Source: an uncultured Lachnospiraceae bacterium (lineage in GTDB: Bacteria; Bacillota; Clostridia; Lachnospirales; Lachnospiraceae). Taken from it: a stretch of DNA of 26,334 nt. Location: assembly GCA_910577115.1 (NCBI GenBank), contig CAJTMC010000050.1:1-26334 (forward strand). Direction: 5' to 3'. Positions 6,907 through 15,327 of this stretch are shown one piece after another; positions within the stretch are counted from its first letter, which is position 1, and every line of letters begins with the position of its first letter. Both the position numbers and the translations under genes were made by a program. The notes beneath the pieces were generated by a model, which was not told the origin of the DNA, searched no databases, and worked only from the letters and a program-made list of their open reading frames with translations.

Positions 6907-9426
6907 TTAGTATCCTCTAATCATTGTATAGCCGATATATCCGTCATCATACGACTGTATCTGTGTCTGCGTGTCACTTCCACCCAAAAACAGATCAAGC
7001 ATATAATCCGGAACCACTACCATTTCCAGTTTTGCCTTACAGGTTGTTTTTACAGCCGTATAAGCCTCTGACATTTTAAAATCAAGCGGCGCGCTCAGCG
7101 TATCTGCGCTATTTTGACTTTGGTTGACATTGAGCGTAATCAAATCCGAAGTCCGGCTCGTAATCGTGTCGGAACTTTTGCATACGAAAAGCAGTACGCG
7201 CAGATAATCCTCATAGGACATTTTTATCTGTGTTCTCTTTGTTTTTGAAGTGTTGCCCGAAGTGTTTGATACAGAACCAAGTAAATCCGTCAATGCTCCA
7301 TTATTACGGCATGACAAATCCTCAAATTTTGATTTAAACAGCAGTACATCTTCCCTGTTTTTCAACATCTTCCAGTCTTCAACCGTTTCCAATGCAGCTA
7401 CGGCGGTACGCAGTGCGGCGCTGACCGCCACCTTCACAAGAGGCGCTGCCACTGCCCCGATTCCCGTTGCAGCCACTGCCTCTGCCGCTGCAGTTGATAT
7501 ATTGGATATTGTTGAATTAATCTCCTTAATCGAATATGTGGAAATAAAGTTCATTGTCATCCGCACACCGCAAATTGTGTTTCTTGCCGCTGCCAGATTT
7601 TTCTTTGACTCCGCACGCCCTCCGTAAAGATATTCCAGCTCCGCACCATAGAGATAATTAATTTTCTTGGACATCGGCGCTTTGTTCAGATTTTTTTCCT
7701 CTATCGTTTCCGTCTTCTTACTGCCATCTTCCGCTTTCTTTACCTCAATTCCAGTCACTCTGCTGGAAAACATACCAAAATCATATTCTGTCATGAGAAA
7801 TTTATCATAAATTGCTGCAGCCGCATCTCCCGCATTACTAAAGGAAAATCCGTCTTTAAAATAGTCCAAAAAGCTTGGCACTTCTCCCGTCGATTCACAG
7901 CCCTTTAATTCCGCCATTACATCAGACGGGATATCTCTTGCTTTTGTATCCTCTTCCTCTTTACTAATATCCTTTACTGCATCGTCTGTCTTACTGTTTG
8001 CCGCTTTCTTTTTTTCGTCCGCTTCTTTCTTTTTACCTTCCTTAGTGCTCGTATTTCGCAATTGCTGCAACTCTGTATAGAGTGTTCCCGTTCCCTCCGG
8101 TATTTCCCACCACCTGACACCGTTTACATCAGATACGCTGCTTACCCAATAAGCATTTCCTTTTATCTCTCCGCTGATAATATCCTCTGTAATCACATTT
8201 AACGCTTTATAACCATCATACCCATTGTATATCAACCCATGAAAATATGTTTTATTATCTGAATTATTCTGTTTATTGTTATTGGAATCCTCCGCATCGC
8301 ATATTTCTATAAATCTGCCGCTGAAATTTTGGAGTTCCCGCATCTCCTTAATATCTTCCTCAATTCCCTTCTTCACATCCTCAGATGCTTTTGCCAGCTT
8401 TTCATCCAATATCTTCAGCTTTTCCTCTATCTCGGCAATCCCGTCTTCGATCTTTTCTGCTGTATCCCGCAATGCATCTATCGTATCCGGAATTTTTTGA
8501 AATAAATCCTTATCAAGAAGTTTAATCGCCGCTTCTGACTTTGGATTTATTTTTCCTCTCATTTCCGCCCTGTAAGCATCTTCGTCAACATACTGATCCG
8601 CCAACTCCTTAATATCGTCACTGACTTCCTCATGTGCCGCCTCAAGGCGTTCCTTCTCTTTCTTTGCCTCAAGAATTTCATCTTTGTTCTCTAAAAAATT
8701 TATAAATTTAGCATAGTCGTCACTGGAATAGATTTCATCAAGCACACCGCCATATGCAGCGACTTCGGTCTTTAAATCTGCCAAATACTGTTCATATTCC
8801 TTTAAATCAACAAGCAGATCATAGTATCTGTCAATCTCCTTTAATACCTTTTCGCTGCCGTCTCCGACATCCTTAACAGCAGATACCGCCTCATTGTCAT
8901 TCTGCATATTTTTAAATCCGTCTATCATGTCAAAGACGCCTGTTTCATCCAAAACCTGTTCAACAACGCGAAATTCCATATAATCTGCCACCTGTGTCAT
9001 CAGTACATTTGAATTGGAAAATGAAGAGGTCTCTATCTTATTATATTCAAATGAAACATCCGCATCGCTAAAAAACATGGAACCGGACAGTTCACTTCTG
9101 TTTCCGTTTGGTTGAAAAGAGTAGCCGATATAATCTGCATATTCCTCTATTGCATTTATCCCCGATTCGTTTTGCGTAACAGCAAAAAGACCATAAAGCT
9201 CCTTTAAGAGATTGTCATATTCACTTAAGATGACATCTCCATAAGAGTCCGAAGCAAACGCCACCTGTACCGCAAACAGCTTTAGTCTTGCCACATCCAC
9301 CATAATTCCTGTTATCACCACAACCGGAACCATAATTAATACCACAAACACAGTGATGACTCCATGCCTGTTTTTCCCAAAATTTTTTAACATCTGTATA
9401 TAAACCCTTTCTTTATTGAAAGTCAT
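6907..9426 (-). CDS. DUF5702/TadG-like large pilus-associated protein
   Basis: About 840 residues. Three starts are possible in frame: TTG 9450, ATG 9426 (AAGGAG close upstream, spacing short) and ATG 9393, which gives a natural N-terminus MLKNFGKNRHGVITVFVVLI. I report 9426 and am unsure. The hydrophobic segment after HG resembles a TadG/DUF5702 membrane anchor with a prepilin-like G|V site but no Glu at +5. Residues ~180-370 are highly charged and predicted coiled coil (KEKERLEAAHEEVSDDIKEL, EEKLKILDEKLAKASEDVKK). A second charged stretch rich in K, E and D lies near 480-510, and an Ala-rich hydrophobic segment (AAAEAVAATGIGAVAAPLVK) near 660-690. The last ~100 residues end in DDGYIGYTMIRGY. 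In clostridial Tad loci this large protein accompanies TadE and Flp; its exact role is unknown. Confidence 0.75.
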   Translation of the reverse strand: MTFNKERVYIQMLKNFGKNRHGVITVFVVLIMVPVVVITGIMVDVARLKLFAVQVAFASDSYGDVILSEYDNLLKELYGLFAVTQNESGINAIEEYADYIGYSFQPNGNRSELSGSMFFSDADVSFEYNKIETSSFSNSNVLMTQVADYMEFRVVEQVLDETGVFDMIDGFKNMQNDNEAVSAVKDVGDGSEKVLKEIDRYYDLLVDLKEYEQYLADLKTEVAAYGGVLDEIYSSDDYAKFINFLENKDEILEAKKEKERLEAAHEEVSDDIKELADQYVDEDAYRAEMRGKINPKSEAAIKLLDKDLFQKIPDTIDALRDTAEKIEDGIAEIEEKLKILDEKLAKASEDVKKGIEEDIKEMRELQNFSGRFIEICDAEDSNNNKQNNSDNKTYFHGLIYNGYDGYKALNVITEDIISGEIKGNAYWVSSVSDVNGVRWWEIPEGTGTLYTELQQLRNTSTKEGKKKEADEKKKAANSKTDDAVKDISKEEEDTKARDIPSDVMAELKGCESTGEVPSFLDYFKDGFSFSNAGDAAAAIYDKFLMTEYDFGMFSSRVTGIEVKKAEDGSKKTETIEEKNLNKAPMSKKINYLYGAELEYLYGGRAESKKNLAAARNTICGVRMTMNFISTYSIKEINSTISNISTAAAEAVAATGIGAVAAPLVKVAVSAALRTAVAALETVEDWKMLKNREDVLLFKSKFEDLSCRNNGALTDLLGSVSNTSGNTSKTKRTQIKMSYEDYLRVLLFVCKSSDTITSRTSDLITLNVNQSQNSADTLSAPLDFKMSEAYTAVKTTCKAKLEMVVVPDYMLDLFLGGSDTQTQIQSYDDGYIGYTMIRGY

Positions 9427-9452
9427 TTTCTCCTTATCTGAATGAAACAAAT

Positions 9453-10118
9453 CTAGTTAAACAAACAACTGCGCATTTTATTGTAAACCTCTCCCACCTT
9501 TGAGGCTATTTTCCCTGCCACCTCACCGACTTTTGTATCCTCAAGAATATCTATGGCATAATCCGTATTCCGTATCAGCTCATCGTGGTCTACAACTGCC
9601 ACCCGCACCGCCGCCGACAGGTTCACATCACCGCTGATTCCAATTGCCGAAAGGTCAATTGGAAATTCAAGTATTTGCTCTGCTGTCACACGTATTTCTT
9701 TGAATAAAATATAATTAGAATAGTCTATCGTTAATGTAAGATTCTCTTTATATAGCAAATTTTTTGCAATGGAATCAAAGTATTTTTCAAATTCCGACGG
9801 GCTTAGTTTTTTCTCCCCGACAAAAAACTTACCATATGGATTTATAGGTTGATCCGCCAAATAGCTGTTTCCCTGTGCTACGACACTATCCTCCCCGGTT
9901 GTATACGTAACTGTATCATTCTGCGATACATAATTGTCAGTCAGCGTATTCTTAAAATATACAACCGAGGTCTCAAGTGCTGATTGAAGCAATGCCTTTT
10001 GGCAGATAAAGATGGAGGTATACAAGAGAAATATGACGCAGAAAATCGCTATTGGCAAGATAATAGTGGCTTCTACTACTACATCACCCTGTTCCTTTTT
10101 ATCTTTATATCTCATCAT
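9453..10118 (-). CDS. tadE: TadE-like pseudopilin
   Basis: A 221-residue protein. ATG 10118, followed at once by a second ATG, has TTGGAGG six bases upstream. The leader KKEQGDVVVEATIILPIAIF gives a class III prepilin site G|D with Glu at +5 and a following membrane helix. The rest is an extracellular domain without recognisable motifs. It is encoded immediately after the small pilin gene and before the DUF5702 protein. Membership in the TadE family is from the N-terminal pattern and neighbourhood. Confidence 0.8.
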   Translation of the reverse strand: MMRYKDKKEQGDVVVEATIILPIAIFCVIFLLYTSIFICQKALLQSALETSVVYFKNTLTDNYVSQNDTVTYTTGEDSVVAQGNSYLADQPINPYGKFFVGEKKLSPSEFEKYFDSIAKNLLYKENLTLTIDYSNYILFKEIRVTAEQILEFPIDLSAIGISGDVNLSAAVRVAVVDHDELIRNTDYAIDILEDTKVGEVAGKIASKVGEVYNKMRSCLFN

Positions 10119-10168
10119 TTAAACCTCCAAAATTATCTTCTACAATATTATTGCATCACATATTCGGA

Positions 10169-10411
10169 TTATAAGCTATCTTTTCCCTCAATACCTGTTG
10201 CCTTACCACTAATCTTTTCCCATAATTGTGACATTAGCTCTTGCAGTGAACCCCAAAATGCAGCAATAAGCAATACAACAATTAAAACCAGAATAATTGT
10301 TGCCACCACATTAGACACACCCTGCTGCTCTTCAAAGAAATTCTTGATATTTTCTTTACATTTCCACATATAGACTTTCGCACTGACTGCCATATTATCT
10401 AATACATTCAT
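10169..10411 (-). CDS. flp: small Flp-like (type IVb) pilin
   Basis: An 80-residue protein starting at ATG 10411 with AAGGAG about nine bases upstream; an upstream in-frame ATG (10432) overlaps that site and is unlikely. A ~30-residue charged leader ends in FFEEQQG31, the expected prepilin-peptidase site. The mature part begins VSNVVATIILVLIVVLLIAA and is only ~49 residues, the size of Flp pilins. It is the best candidate for the structural subunit of the pilus. The usual Glu at mature position 5 is absent (Val), and the segment resembles archaeal pilin/archaellin starts (GxSPVIATxIL). It lies between tadC and the tadE-like gene rather than first in the operon, with no visible promoter of its own. 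Confidence 0.75.
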   Translation of the reverse strand: MNVLDNMAVSAKVYMWKCKENIKNFFEEQQGVSNVVATIILVLIVVLLIAAFWGSLQELMSQLWEKISGKATGIEGKDSL

Positions 10412-10448
10412 CTTTTGCACTCTCCTTTGCATTATTTTTATATTAAAC

Positions 10449-11546
10449 CTATATGCCCAAATTGAAGCCTGACATAACAGGAATAATAATCACCACAAGT
10501 ACCCCCACAAACATAATCATTGTCGGGATAAACAGCTTCGTCTGCACCTTATCCGCCATACGCCTTGACGAGTGCTTCTTTTCCAGCCAGCACTCATCGT
10601 TCAGATTTTTCAAATCCTCCGCCAAATTCGCATTTCCGGAACTAAAACTCTTTGAAACAATTGTTACAAGTTTATCAATATATTTATTACTGCACCTGCC
10701 CTGTAACCGCGTAAGCGCTCCCTCTAGGGATACCGATTGACCACTCTCTTTCACCACCATCGCAAATTCCCGATAAATAAGTCCTTCTCCGCTCACAGAT
10801 ACCTGCTCAATCGCCTTACTGATATTCATTCCGGACAGCAATAACAGCACCAGCTTGGAAATTACATTCGGAAGCTCCCTGTCAATTTCCTCTTTCCTGT
10901 TTACCGCCTTATTTTTCAACGCATCAAGCGGAAGATATCCTACAACTGCCATTGCCACCAGCACAATAATCCCTGCGACTAAGCAAATTCCCGTCTCTTT
11001 CCCAGTCAACCGCATCAGCAAAAAGACAAAGCATCCAAGCATCGCTCCCACATACAGAAATGAAATCACCGACGAAAAAATATAATACGCATAAATCATG
11101 GAATTTTTCTTTCCATTCGTTTCCTGTCCACGCTCAAGCGGAAGATACCCCGACTGCTCGCAGCTTGTTATCAGTCCTCTTAGCATATCATTTTCCGCAT
11201 CAAGACCAGCCACCGCACAAAACCGATACCCGACCAAAGGCAGCAAATCCATGATTCCGATTGATTTTCCCGACAGATATGCTTCTTCCTTCTTTGCGTA
11301 AGCCTCAATCTGTTTCTGATCGCTTTTTTTCTTCTTTTCCAGCTTTTTATCACTGTAAATATGGTATTTTTCGTTGCGCCCAATATAATCTCTGCACTTT
11401 TCCAGTAAATCTGTTTTTGCAAACCGGTTCTGCCATGCTTTTGCGATTACAATCTCAACAACCATCTCCTGTTTGCTCCCCGAAATACAAATCACAAAAT
11501 ATACCGCCAATACCGATAGGAGCGCGGCAACTGCTATCACGATCAT
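10449..11546 (-). CDS. tadC: TadC-like type II secretion F-domain platform protein
   Basis: A 365-residue membrane protein with ATG 11546 and a GGGGGGA purine-rich ribosome site. It has an N-terminal membrane segment, a charged cytoplasmic region (LEKKKKSDQKQIEAYAKKEE), then two membrane helices (~155-210), a T2SSF-like helical domain (ELPNVISKLVLLLLSGMNIS, EQVSVSGEGL) and a final helix near 345. TadB and TadC form the inner-membrane platform on which the TadA motor works. It follows tadB with a 12-base gap. Confidence 0.85.
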   Translation of the reverse strand: MIVIAVAALLSVLAVYFVICISGSKQEMVVEIVIAKAWQNRFAKTDLLEKCRDYIGRNEKYHIYSDKKLEKKKKSDQKQIEAYAKKEEAYLSGKSIGIMDLLPLVGYRFCAVAGLDAENDMLRGLITSCEQSGYLPLERGQETNGKKNSMIYAYYIFSSVISFLYVGAMLGCFVFLLMRLTGKETGICLVAGIIVLVAMAVVGYLPLDALKNKAVNRKEEIDRELPNVISKLVLLLLSGMNISKAIEQVSVSGEGLIYREFAMVVKESGQSVSLEGALTRLQGRCSNKYIDKLVTIVSKSFSSGNANLAEDLKNLNDECWLEKKHSSRRMADKVQTKLFIPTMIMFVGVLVVIIIPVMSGFNLGI

Positions 11547-11557
11547 TTTCTTCCCCC

Positions 11558-12322
11558 CTATACTTCTATATCTACTGCTTTCGACGAAAGCACATAGGAT
11601 ATTCCAAGCGCCAAAACACCAACTGTAGCTGCCGCCCGTCCGGGCATGGTTGTAAACAGCGAATCCAAAAATCCGCTTCCCATCGCAGACATCGCAAGCA
11701 CAATGATAACCGGCAGCACAAGCATAGTGTACGCCTCCGACTTTGCAGAGGAAATCACTGTCTGAACCTCCTGTGTAATCTCAAGCTTATCCCTGATAAT
11801 GTCATGCGTCTGTCGGATAATATAGCTGAAATCACTGCTTTTTCCGTCTATTGTCTCATAGATGGTCGCAAAGCTCTTGATATCGTCCACTTCACTCCGC
11901 TCCCCAAGCTCTTTAAAACCATCCTTCATCGGAATTCCCGCCTGCTCATAATCACTGACAATCATTGCGATTTCTTTCACAATGTCTGTCTTTTCATTGA
12001 ACATCATTTTCAGCTCACGAAGCGAATCTTTGATTGCGTTTTCCATCGAGCGCCCGCTTCCTCCGCTAATTGAGATTGTGATAATTTCAAGAAAATCCTT
12101 AAACTGCACACGCAGCCTGTTCTGACGCTTTTTCACAACGGATTTTGCATAAAACTTTTCCTGAAATACAGCAATAACCGCTCCGCCTGCCACCGAAACA
12201 AAAATATTATGGTAATAAATATAAAGGATAACGCTGATAATCGCCGTAAATGCCAAATACGCCAGCAAGTGCTGCATCTTTGTCATATTACATTCATAAT
12301 ATTTAATCCTTATTTTCTCCAT
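11558..12322 (-). CDS. tadB: TadB-like type II secretion F-domain platform protein
   Basis: A 254-residue membrane protein. ATG 12322 has GGAGG seven bases upstream and lies inside the last codons of tadA, a 20-base overlap; the frame reaches 13 codons further up without support. Two N-terminal helices (~15-60) are followed by the cytoplasmic T2SSF domain (DFLEIITISISGGSGRSMEN, EMISR-like helices, ETIDGKSSDF) and two C-terminal helices. It is the partner of TadC in the assembly platform. Confidence 0.85.
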   Translation of the reverse strand: MEKIRIKYYECNMTKMQHLLAYLAFTAIISVILYIYYHNIFVSVAGGAVIAVFQEKFYAKSVVKKRQNRLRVQFKDFLEIITISISGGSGRSMENAIKDSLRELKMMFNEKTDIVKEIAMIVSDYEQAGIPMKDGFKELGERSEVDDIKSFATIYETIDGKSSDFSYIIRQTHDIIRDKLEITQEVQTVISSAKSEAYTMLVLPVIIVLAMSAMGSGFLDSLFTTMPGRAAATVGVLALGISYVLSSKAVDIEV

Positions 12323-13613
12323 TTTTTTCCTCCAAAAAGTCATAGATGCCCGAAAGCACAAATTTATCCTGATGTAAAATCGGATTCGCGGTTCTTTTTA
12401 ATGTTCCTGAAACCTTTTTTAGTGTCGTGTTCTCATCTTCTTCAAATTTATAAATCGGATTTAAAATCACTCTGCCATCGCGGTATTCCACAACTTCACA
12501 GACTTCCATTACTTTCCTTGAAAAGTCCCTCAGCCTCGAAAGATGCACAATGTAATCCACTGCCGAGGCAATCTGCATTCGTATCGCTTCAAGTGGCAGA
12601 TCCGCGCTTCCTGTTAAAACCATTGTTTCCAGTCGGCTGATCATTCCTTCCGGTGAGTTTGCATGACCGGTCGAGAGGCTGCCGTCGTGACCGGTATTCA
12701 TCGCCTGCAGCATATCGAGCGCTTCCTCTCCACGCACCTCCCCGACAACAATTCTGTCAGGACGCATTCGCAGTGATGCCTTGATTAAATCACGTATGGT
12801 AATTTCGTTTGCCTCTTTGGAGTTCGCCTTTTTCGTTTCCATTCTTACCAGATTGGGGATATTCTTAATCTGAAGCTCCGCCGAGTCCTCAATCGTAATC
12901 ACACGCTCCCAAGGTTGTATGTAGTTTGACAACGCATTTAAGAAGGTCGTTTTGCCACTTCCTGTTCCGCCGCACACAAACACATTATGCCTTGATCTTA
13001 CTACCTTCTCCAAAAATTCTGCGACTTCTGTTGTGATAGAGCCATATTGCAAAAGCTTTTCAACAGTCATGGGATTCTTGGAAAACCTTCTGATTGTTAC
13101 CGTCGCTCCGCTTAACGCTACGGGCGGAAATACGACGTGGACACGCGATCCGTCCTCTAATCTTGCGTCCACGATCGGATTACTTGCATCTACTGTTCGG
13201 TCCATCGCACTGACAAATTTCTGCACAATCCGAATCAGCTCCTCGTTATCCTGAAAATGCTCATCCATCCGCATCAGCTTGCCGGATTTTTCAATAAAGA
13301 TTGTGTCGTAGCCGTTGATCATGACCTCCGTAATATCAGGATCTGTGATAATTTTTCCTAAAATTCCAAGTCCTTCTACCGACTCGCTAATTGTATATTT
13401 GAGTACGCCCTTTTCCTTAAAGCTAAGTCCCTGATAATATCGATATACTTCGATATCATTTGCCTGCGCCCATTGCTCACGCTCGCTGAGTTTCTCATGA
13501 ATCAGTTCCTCAAACTCCTCCGGACTGTACTCTCTGATTCTGCTTGCTTCCTGAACAGCCTGCTTTAAGACTGCTACCTCCTGCATAAACAAATCTTTTG
13601 CCATTTGAATCAC
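12303..13613 (-). CDS. tadA: TadA/CpaF-type secretion ATPase
   Basis: A 436-residue cytoplasmic motor of the type II/IV secretion ATPase family. Residues ~85-190 form the N-terminal domain (ITDPDITEVMING, DARLEDGSRVHVVFPP). The Walker A motif GGTGSGKTT is at 215-223, the Asp box is ITIEDSAEL, the Walker B region is PDRIVVGEVRGEEALD, and the His box is TGHDGSLSTGHANSP. It powers pilus subunit assembly by ATP hydrolysis. The annotated start is GTG 13613 with AAAGG four bases upstream; an ATG three codons in (13604) is the alternative. It is the second gene of the operon. Confidence 0.95.
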   Translation of the reverse strand: MIQMAKDLFMQEVAVLKQAVQEASRIREYSPEEFEELIHEKLSEREQWAQANDIEVYRYYQGLSFKEKGVLKYTISESVEGLGILGKIITDPDITEVMINGYDTIFIEKSGKLMRMDEHFQDNEELIRIVQKFVSAMDRTVDASNPIVDARLEDGSRVHVVFPPVALSGATVTIRRFSKNPMTVEKLLQYGSITTEVAEFLEKVVRSRHNVFVCGGTGSGKTTFLNALSNYIQPWERVITIEDSAELQIKNIPNLVRMETKKANSKEANEITIRDLIKASLRMRPDRIVVGEVRGEEALDMLQAMNTGHDGSLSTGHANSPEGMISRLETMVLTGSADLPLEAIRMQIASAVDYIVHLSRLRDFSRKVMEVCEVVEYRDGRVILNPIYKFEEDENTTLKKVSGTLKRTANPILHQDKFVLSGIYDFLEEKNGENKD

Positions 13614-13637
13614 TGCGCCTTTCTTTCCGGTCTTTTA

Positions 13638-14678
13638 TCACAGGAGCGACTGAATATGAATCCCGTTTTCCTGCTCGATATAACTTAAAAGGTCATTACT
13701 CAAAATGTTTCCATAATTGTGAACAACACCGACTGCCTGAAGCTGCGGCAGTTCATAACCCTTCTTATTCTGCTCCGCAAAATTTTTAACAACATACATA
13801 CGTTCTTTTTGTTCCTTCACCCACACCTGTGTGTCAAAGAATTTCATTTTTATATCCGCATGCTCACTGTTTCTTTGAACCAATACAATCTTGTCCGCTG
13901 TTTCAAGCACTGTTTTTGTTATTTTGTCAAGACTGCTGCCGGTATCAATAATCATATAATCACACACATCACACTGCCTGATTTTGTTAATGACGGTTTC
14001 TATTTCTTCACAGCTTACGTCTTCATAATCTACAAGCCTGCTAAAGCCTTCAATATAGAGAAGCCCTGACTCATTTTCTTTTAAAATTCCTTTCAGCGTT
14101 AATTGGAAATTGCTGTTTCCGCCTAACACCTCGATCAGTCGGGTTATCCCCTCCTCCTGCACCGGAAAATGCAGTGACGAGCTGTTAAATTGCTCTGTCG
14201 ACAAAAATAATACTCTTTTGTTCATCCTGTGAAGCTTCCTTGCCACTGCCAAAGCAATTGTCGTTTTTCCGCTCCCGCCAATCGGAGAATACACCGCAAT
14301 CGCCTTTGCGCTTCCTTCCTGAAAGAAATCCATGCCGTTATCATCTGCATACTCCGCATAGCATTTCAATATCTCCTTATAAATATTGCTGATTCTTTGA
14401 TACTTTTGTATCACAGCCGCATGCGGATACAGTTTCCGATTTTTTGTTTCATCATCACAAAGACAGATTGGCATTACTCCCGCCCCAAAAACCATCTGAC
14501 TCTCCGAGATATCCGGATGAAACAATATGATTTGGAACGTATTTTGTTCCATAGCCTGTTCAAGCGTATCTTTTTTTGTAAACACAGATACCGAGAGTTC
14601 ATCATACTGTTGAAACACCCCCGACAAACGTTCCAAATAATTGATATCACTATCCAATATGGCGATTTTTATATTCAT
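13638..14678 (-). CDS. tadZ: TadZ/CpaE-like P-loop protein
   Basis: A 346-residue protein. Residues 1-~110 resemble an atypical receiver-type domain (IKIAILDSDINYLERL). The rest is a MinD/ParA-like ATPase fold with the P-loop SPIGGSGKTT at 131-140 and a later YMIIDTGSSLDKI (Walker B-like). TadZ/CpaE proteins localise the Tad machine at the membrane or pole. It is the first gene of the operon; the ATG at 14678 follows a ~65-base leader from the consensus promoter at 14746-14774. Its ribosome site is only moderate (GTGGGGA). Confidence 0.85.
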   Translation of the reverse strand: MNIKIAILDSDINYLERLSGVFQQYDELSVSVFTKKDTLEQAMEQNTFQIILFHPDISESQMVFGAGVMPICLCDDETKNRKLYPHAAVIQKYQRISNIYKEILKCYAEYADDNGMDFFQEGSAKAIAVYSPIGGSGKTTIALAVARKLHRMNKRVLFLSTEQFNSSSLHFPVQEEGITRLIEVLGGNSNFQLTLKGILKENESGLLYIEGFSRLVDYEDVSCEEIETVINKIRQCDVCDYMIIDTGSSLDKITKTVLETADKIVLVQRNSEHADIKMKFFDTQVWVKEQKERMYVVKNFAEQNKKGYELPQLQAVGVVHNYGNILSNDLLSYIEQENGIHIQSLL

Positions 14679-14745
14679 TTCAATTCCCCACTCCGCTACT
14701 TTTTTTCATATTTTTATAAATGCTTTCTAAAAATTTCATGGTTTT

Positions 14746-14774
14746 ATTATATATTTCAATTTTCTTTCTGTCAA
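14746..14774 (-). promoter_or_regulatory. consensus sigma-A promoter of the Tad operon
   Basis: TTGACA (14769-14774) and TATAAT (14746-14751) on the minus strand match the consensus exactly, with 17 bp between them. The -35 box lies two bases from the inverted repeat at 14776-14805. Confidence 0.85.
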
Positions 14775-14775
14775 C

Positions 14776-14805
14776 TCAATAGAGTATATTATTATATTCT
14801 ATTGA
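14776..14805. promoter_or_regulatory. inverted repeat, candidate operator between the Tad operon and the Xre gene
   Basis: TCAATAGA (14776-14783) and TCTATTGA (14798-14805) are perfect complements separated by 14 bp, with centres 22 bp apart (two DNA turns). The repeat abuts the -35 of the Tad promoter and lies upstream of the divergent regulator's -10. It is a plausible binding site for the Xre-type protein encoded at 14878. Confidence 0.55.
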
Positions 14806-14827
14806 ATATATTTTATTAAATAGATAT

Positions 14828-14836
14828 TGCTATACT
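14828..14836 (+). promoter_or_regulatory. extended -10 promoter of the Xre-type regulator
   Basis: TGCTATACT is an extended -10 element (TGN plus a TATACT hexamer), 42 bases before the ATG at 14878. No good -35 element accompanies it, as often in extended -10 promoters. Confidence 0.45.
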
Positions 14837-14877
14837 TAACTTATAGGCAATACTTATTAGCATCAGGAGGTGAGTGC

Positions 14878-15243
14878 ATGGATTCAGATAGGGACTATAA
14901 TTCAGATACAGACTATAATTCAGATAAGGACTATAATTTAATGGTTGGACTACGGATACGCGACGTCAGAGAATCCCAACACCTTACACGAGAAAAATTC
15001 AGTGAGAAATGTGATATTTCGGCAAGTTTTTTGGCAGACATCGAACGCGGAAAGAAGAGCCTTACCGTCAAAACGCTCCATAAAATCTGCAACGCCTGCA
15101 ATATTTCTGCAGATTATATCATATTTGGACATAAGTCAGGATTTGACAGGGATATTGTAATTGAAATTCTGAATTCCTACAATGATGACCAGCTGGAGCA
15201 TATTTCCAATATTTTATATGAAATACGCCAACTGTCATCTTAA
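14878..15243 (+). CDS. Xre/HTH-type transcriptional regulator
   Basis: A 121-residue protein starting at ATG 14878 with AGGAGG (14865-14870) at 7-base spacing. The first 20 residues are three copies of SDxDYN, encoded by 18-bp tandem repeats. Residues ~24-85 are a Cro/C1-type helix-turn-helix: LRIRDVRESQHLTREKFSEK, ISASFLADIERGKKSLTV, then LHKICNACNISADYIIFG. The tail (residues ~90-121) is helical and may dimerise. A second ATG at 14941, just past the repeats, could be an alternative start. It is divergent from the Tad operon and is the natural candidate for its regulator (inference from position). Confidence 0.85.
   Translation: MDSDRDYNSDTDYNSDKDYNLMVGLRIRDVRESQHLTREKFSEKCDISASFLADIERGKKSLTVKTLHKICNACNISADYIIFGHKSGFDRDIVIEILNSYNDDQLEHISNILYEIRQLSS
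14883..14936 (+). repeat. three tandem 18-bp repeats at the start of the regulator gene
   Basis: Units 14883-14900, 14901-14918 and 14919-14936 follow TTCAGATANNGACTATAA and differ only at the two N positions. They encode SDRDYN, SDTDYN and SDKDYN. Each unit with its next base contains TATAAT. Confidence 0.9.
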
Positions 15244-15262
15244 TTTCAGGCATTCTAGCCAA

Positions 15263-15303
15263 AAAGACCTTATAGAAACGCTTTTTGTTCCTATAAGGTC
15301 TTT
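15263..15303. terminator. bidirectional terminator between the regulator and purL
   Basis: A perfect 13-bp stem, AAAGACCTTATAG (15263-15275) with CTATAAGGTCTTT (15291-15303), has a 15-base loop. T-rich sequence follows on the plus strand and a T run follows on the minus strand, so it can end both convergent genes. Confidence 0.85.
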
Positions 15304-15327
15304 CCTTTTATTTCTATATAATATTTT

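Noticed and set aside
11261..12073. 270-codon plus-strand frame antisense to tadC and tadB
   Set aside because: It crosses two well-supported genes and their junction, and shows no domain or ribosome site.
14883..14937. Three TATAAT hexamers as tandem promoters
   Set aside because: They are part of in-frame repeats and have no spaced -35 boxes.
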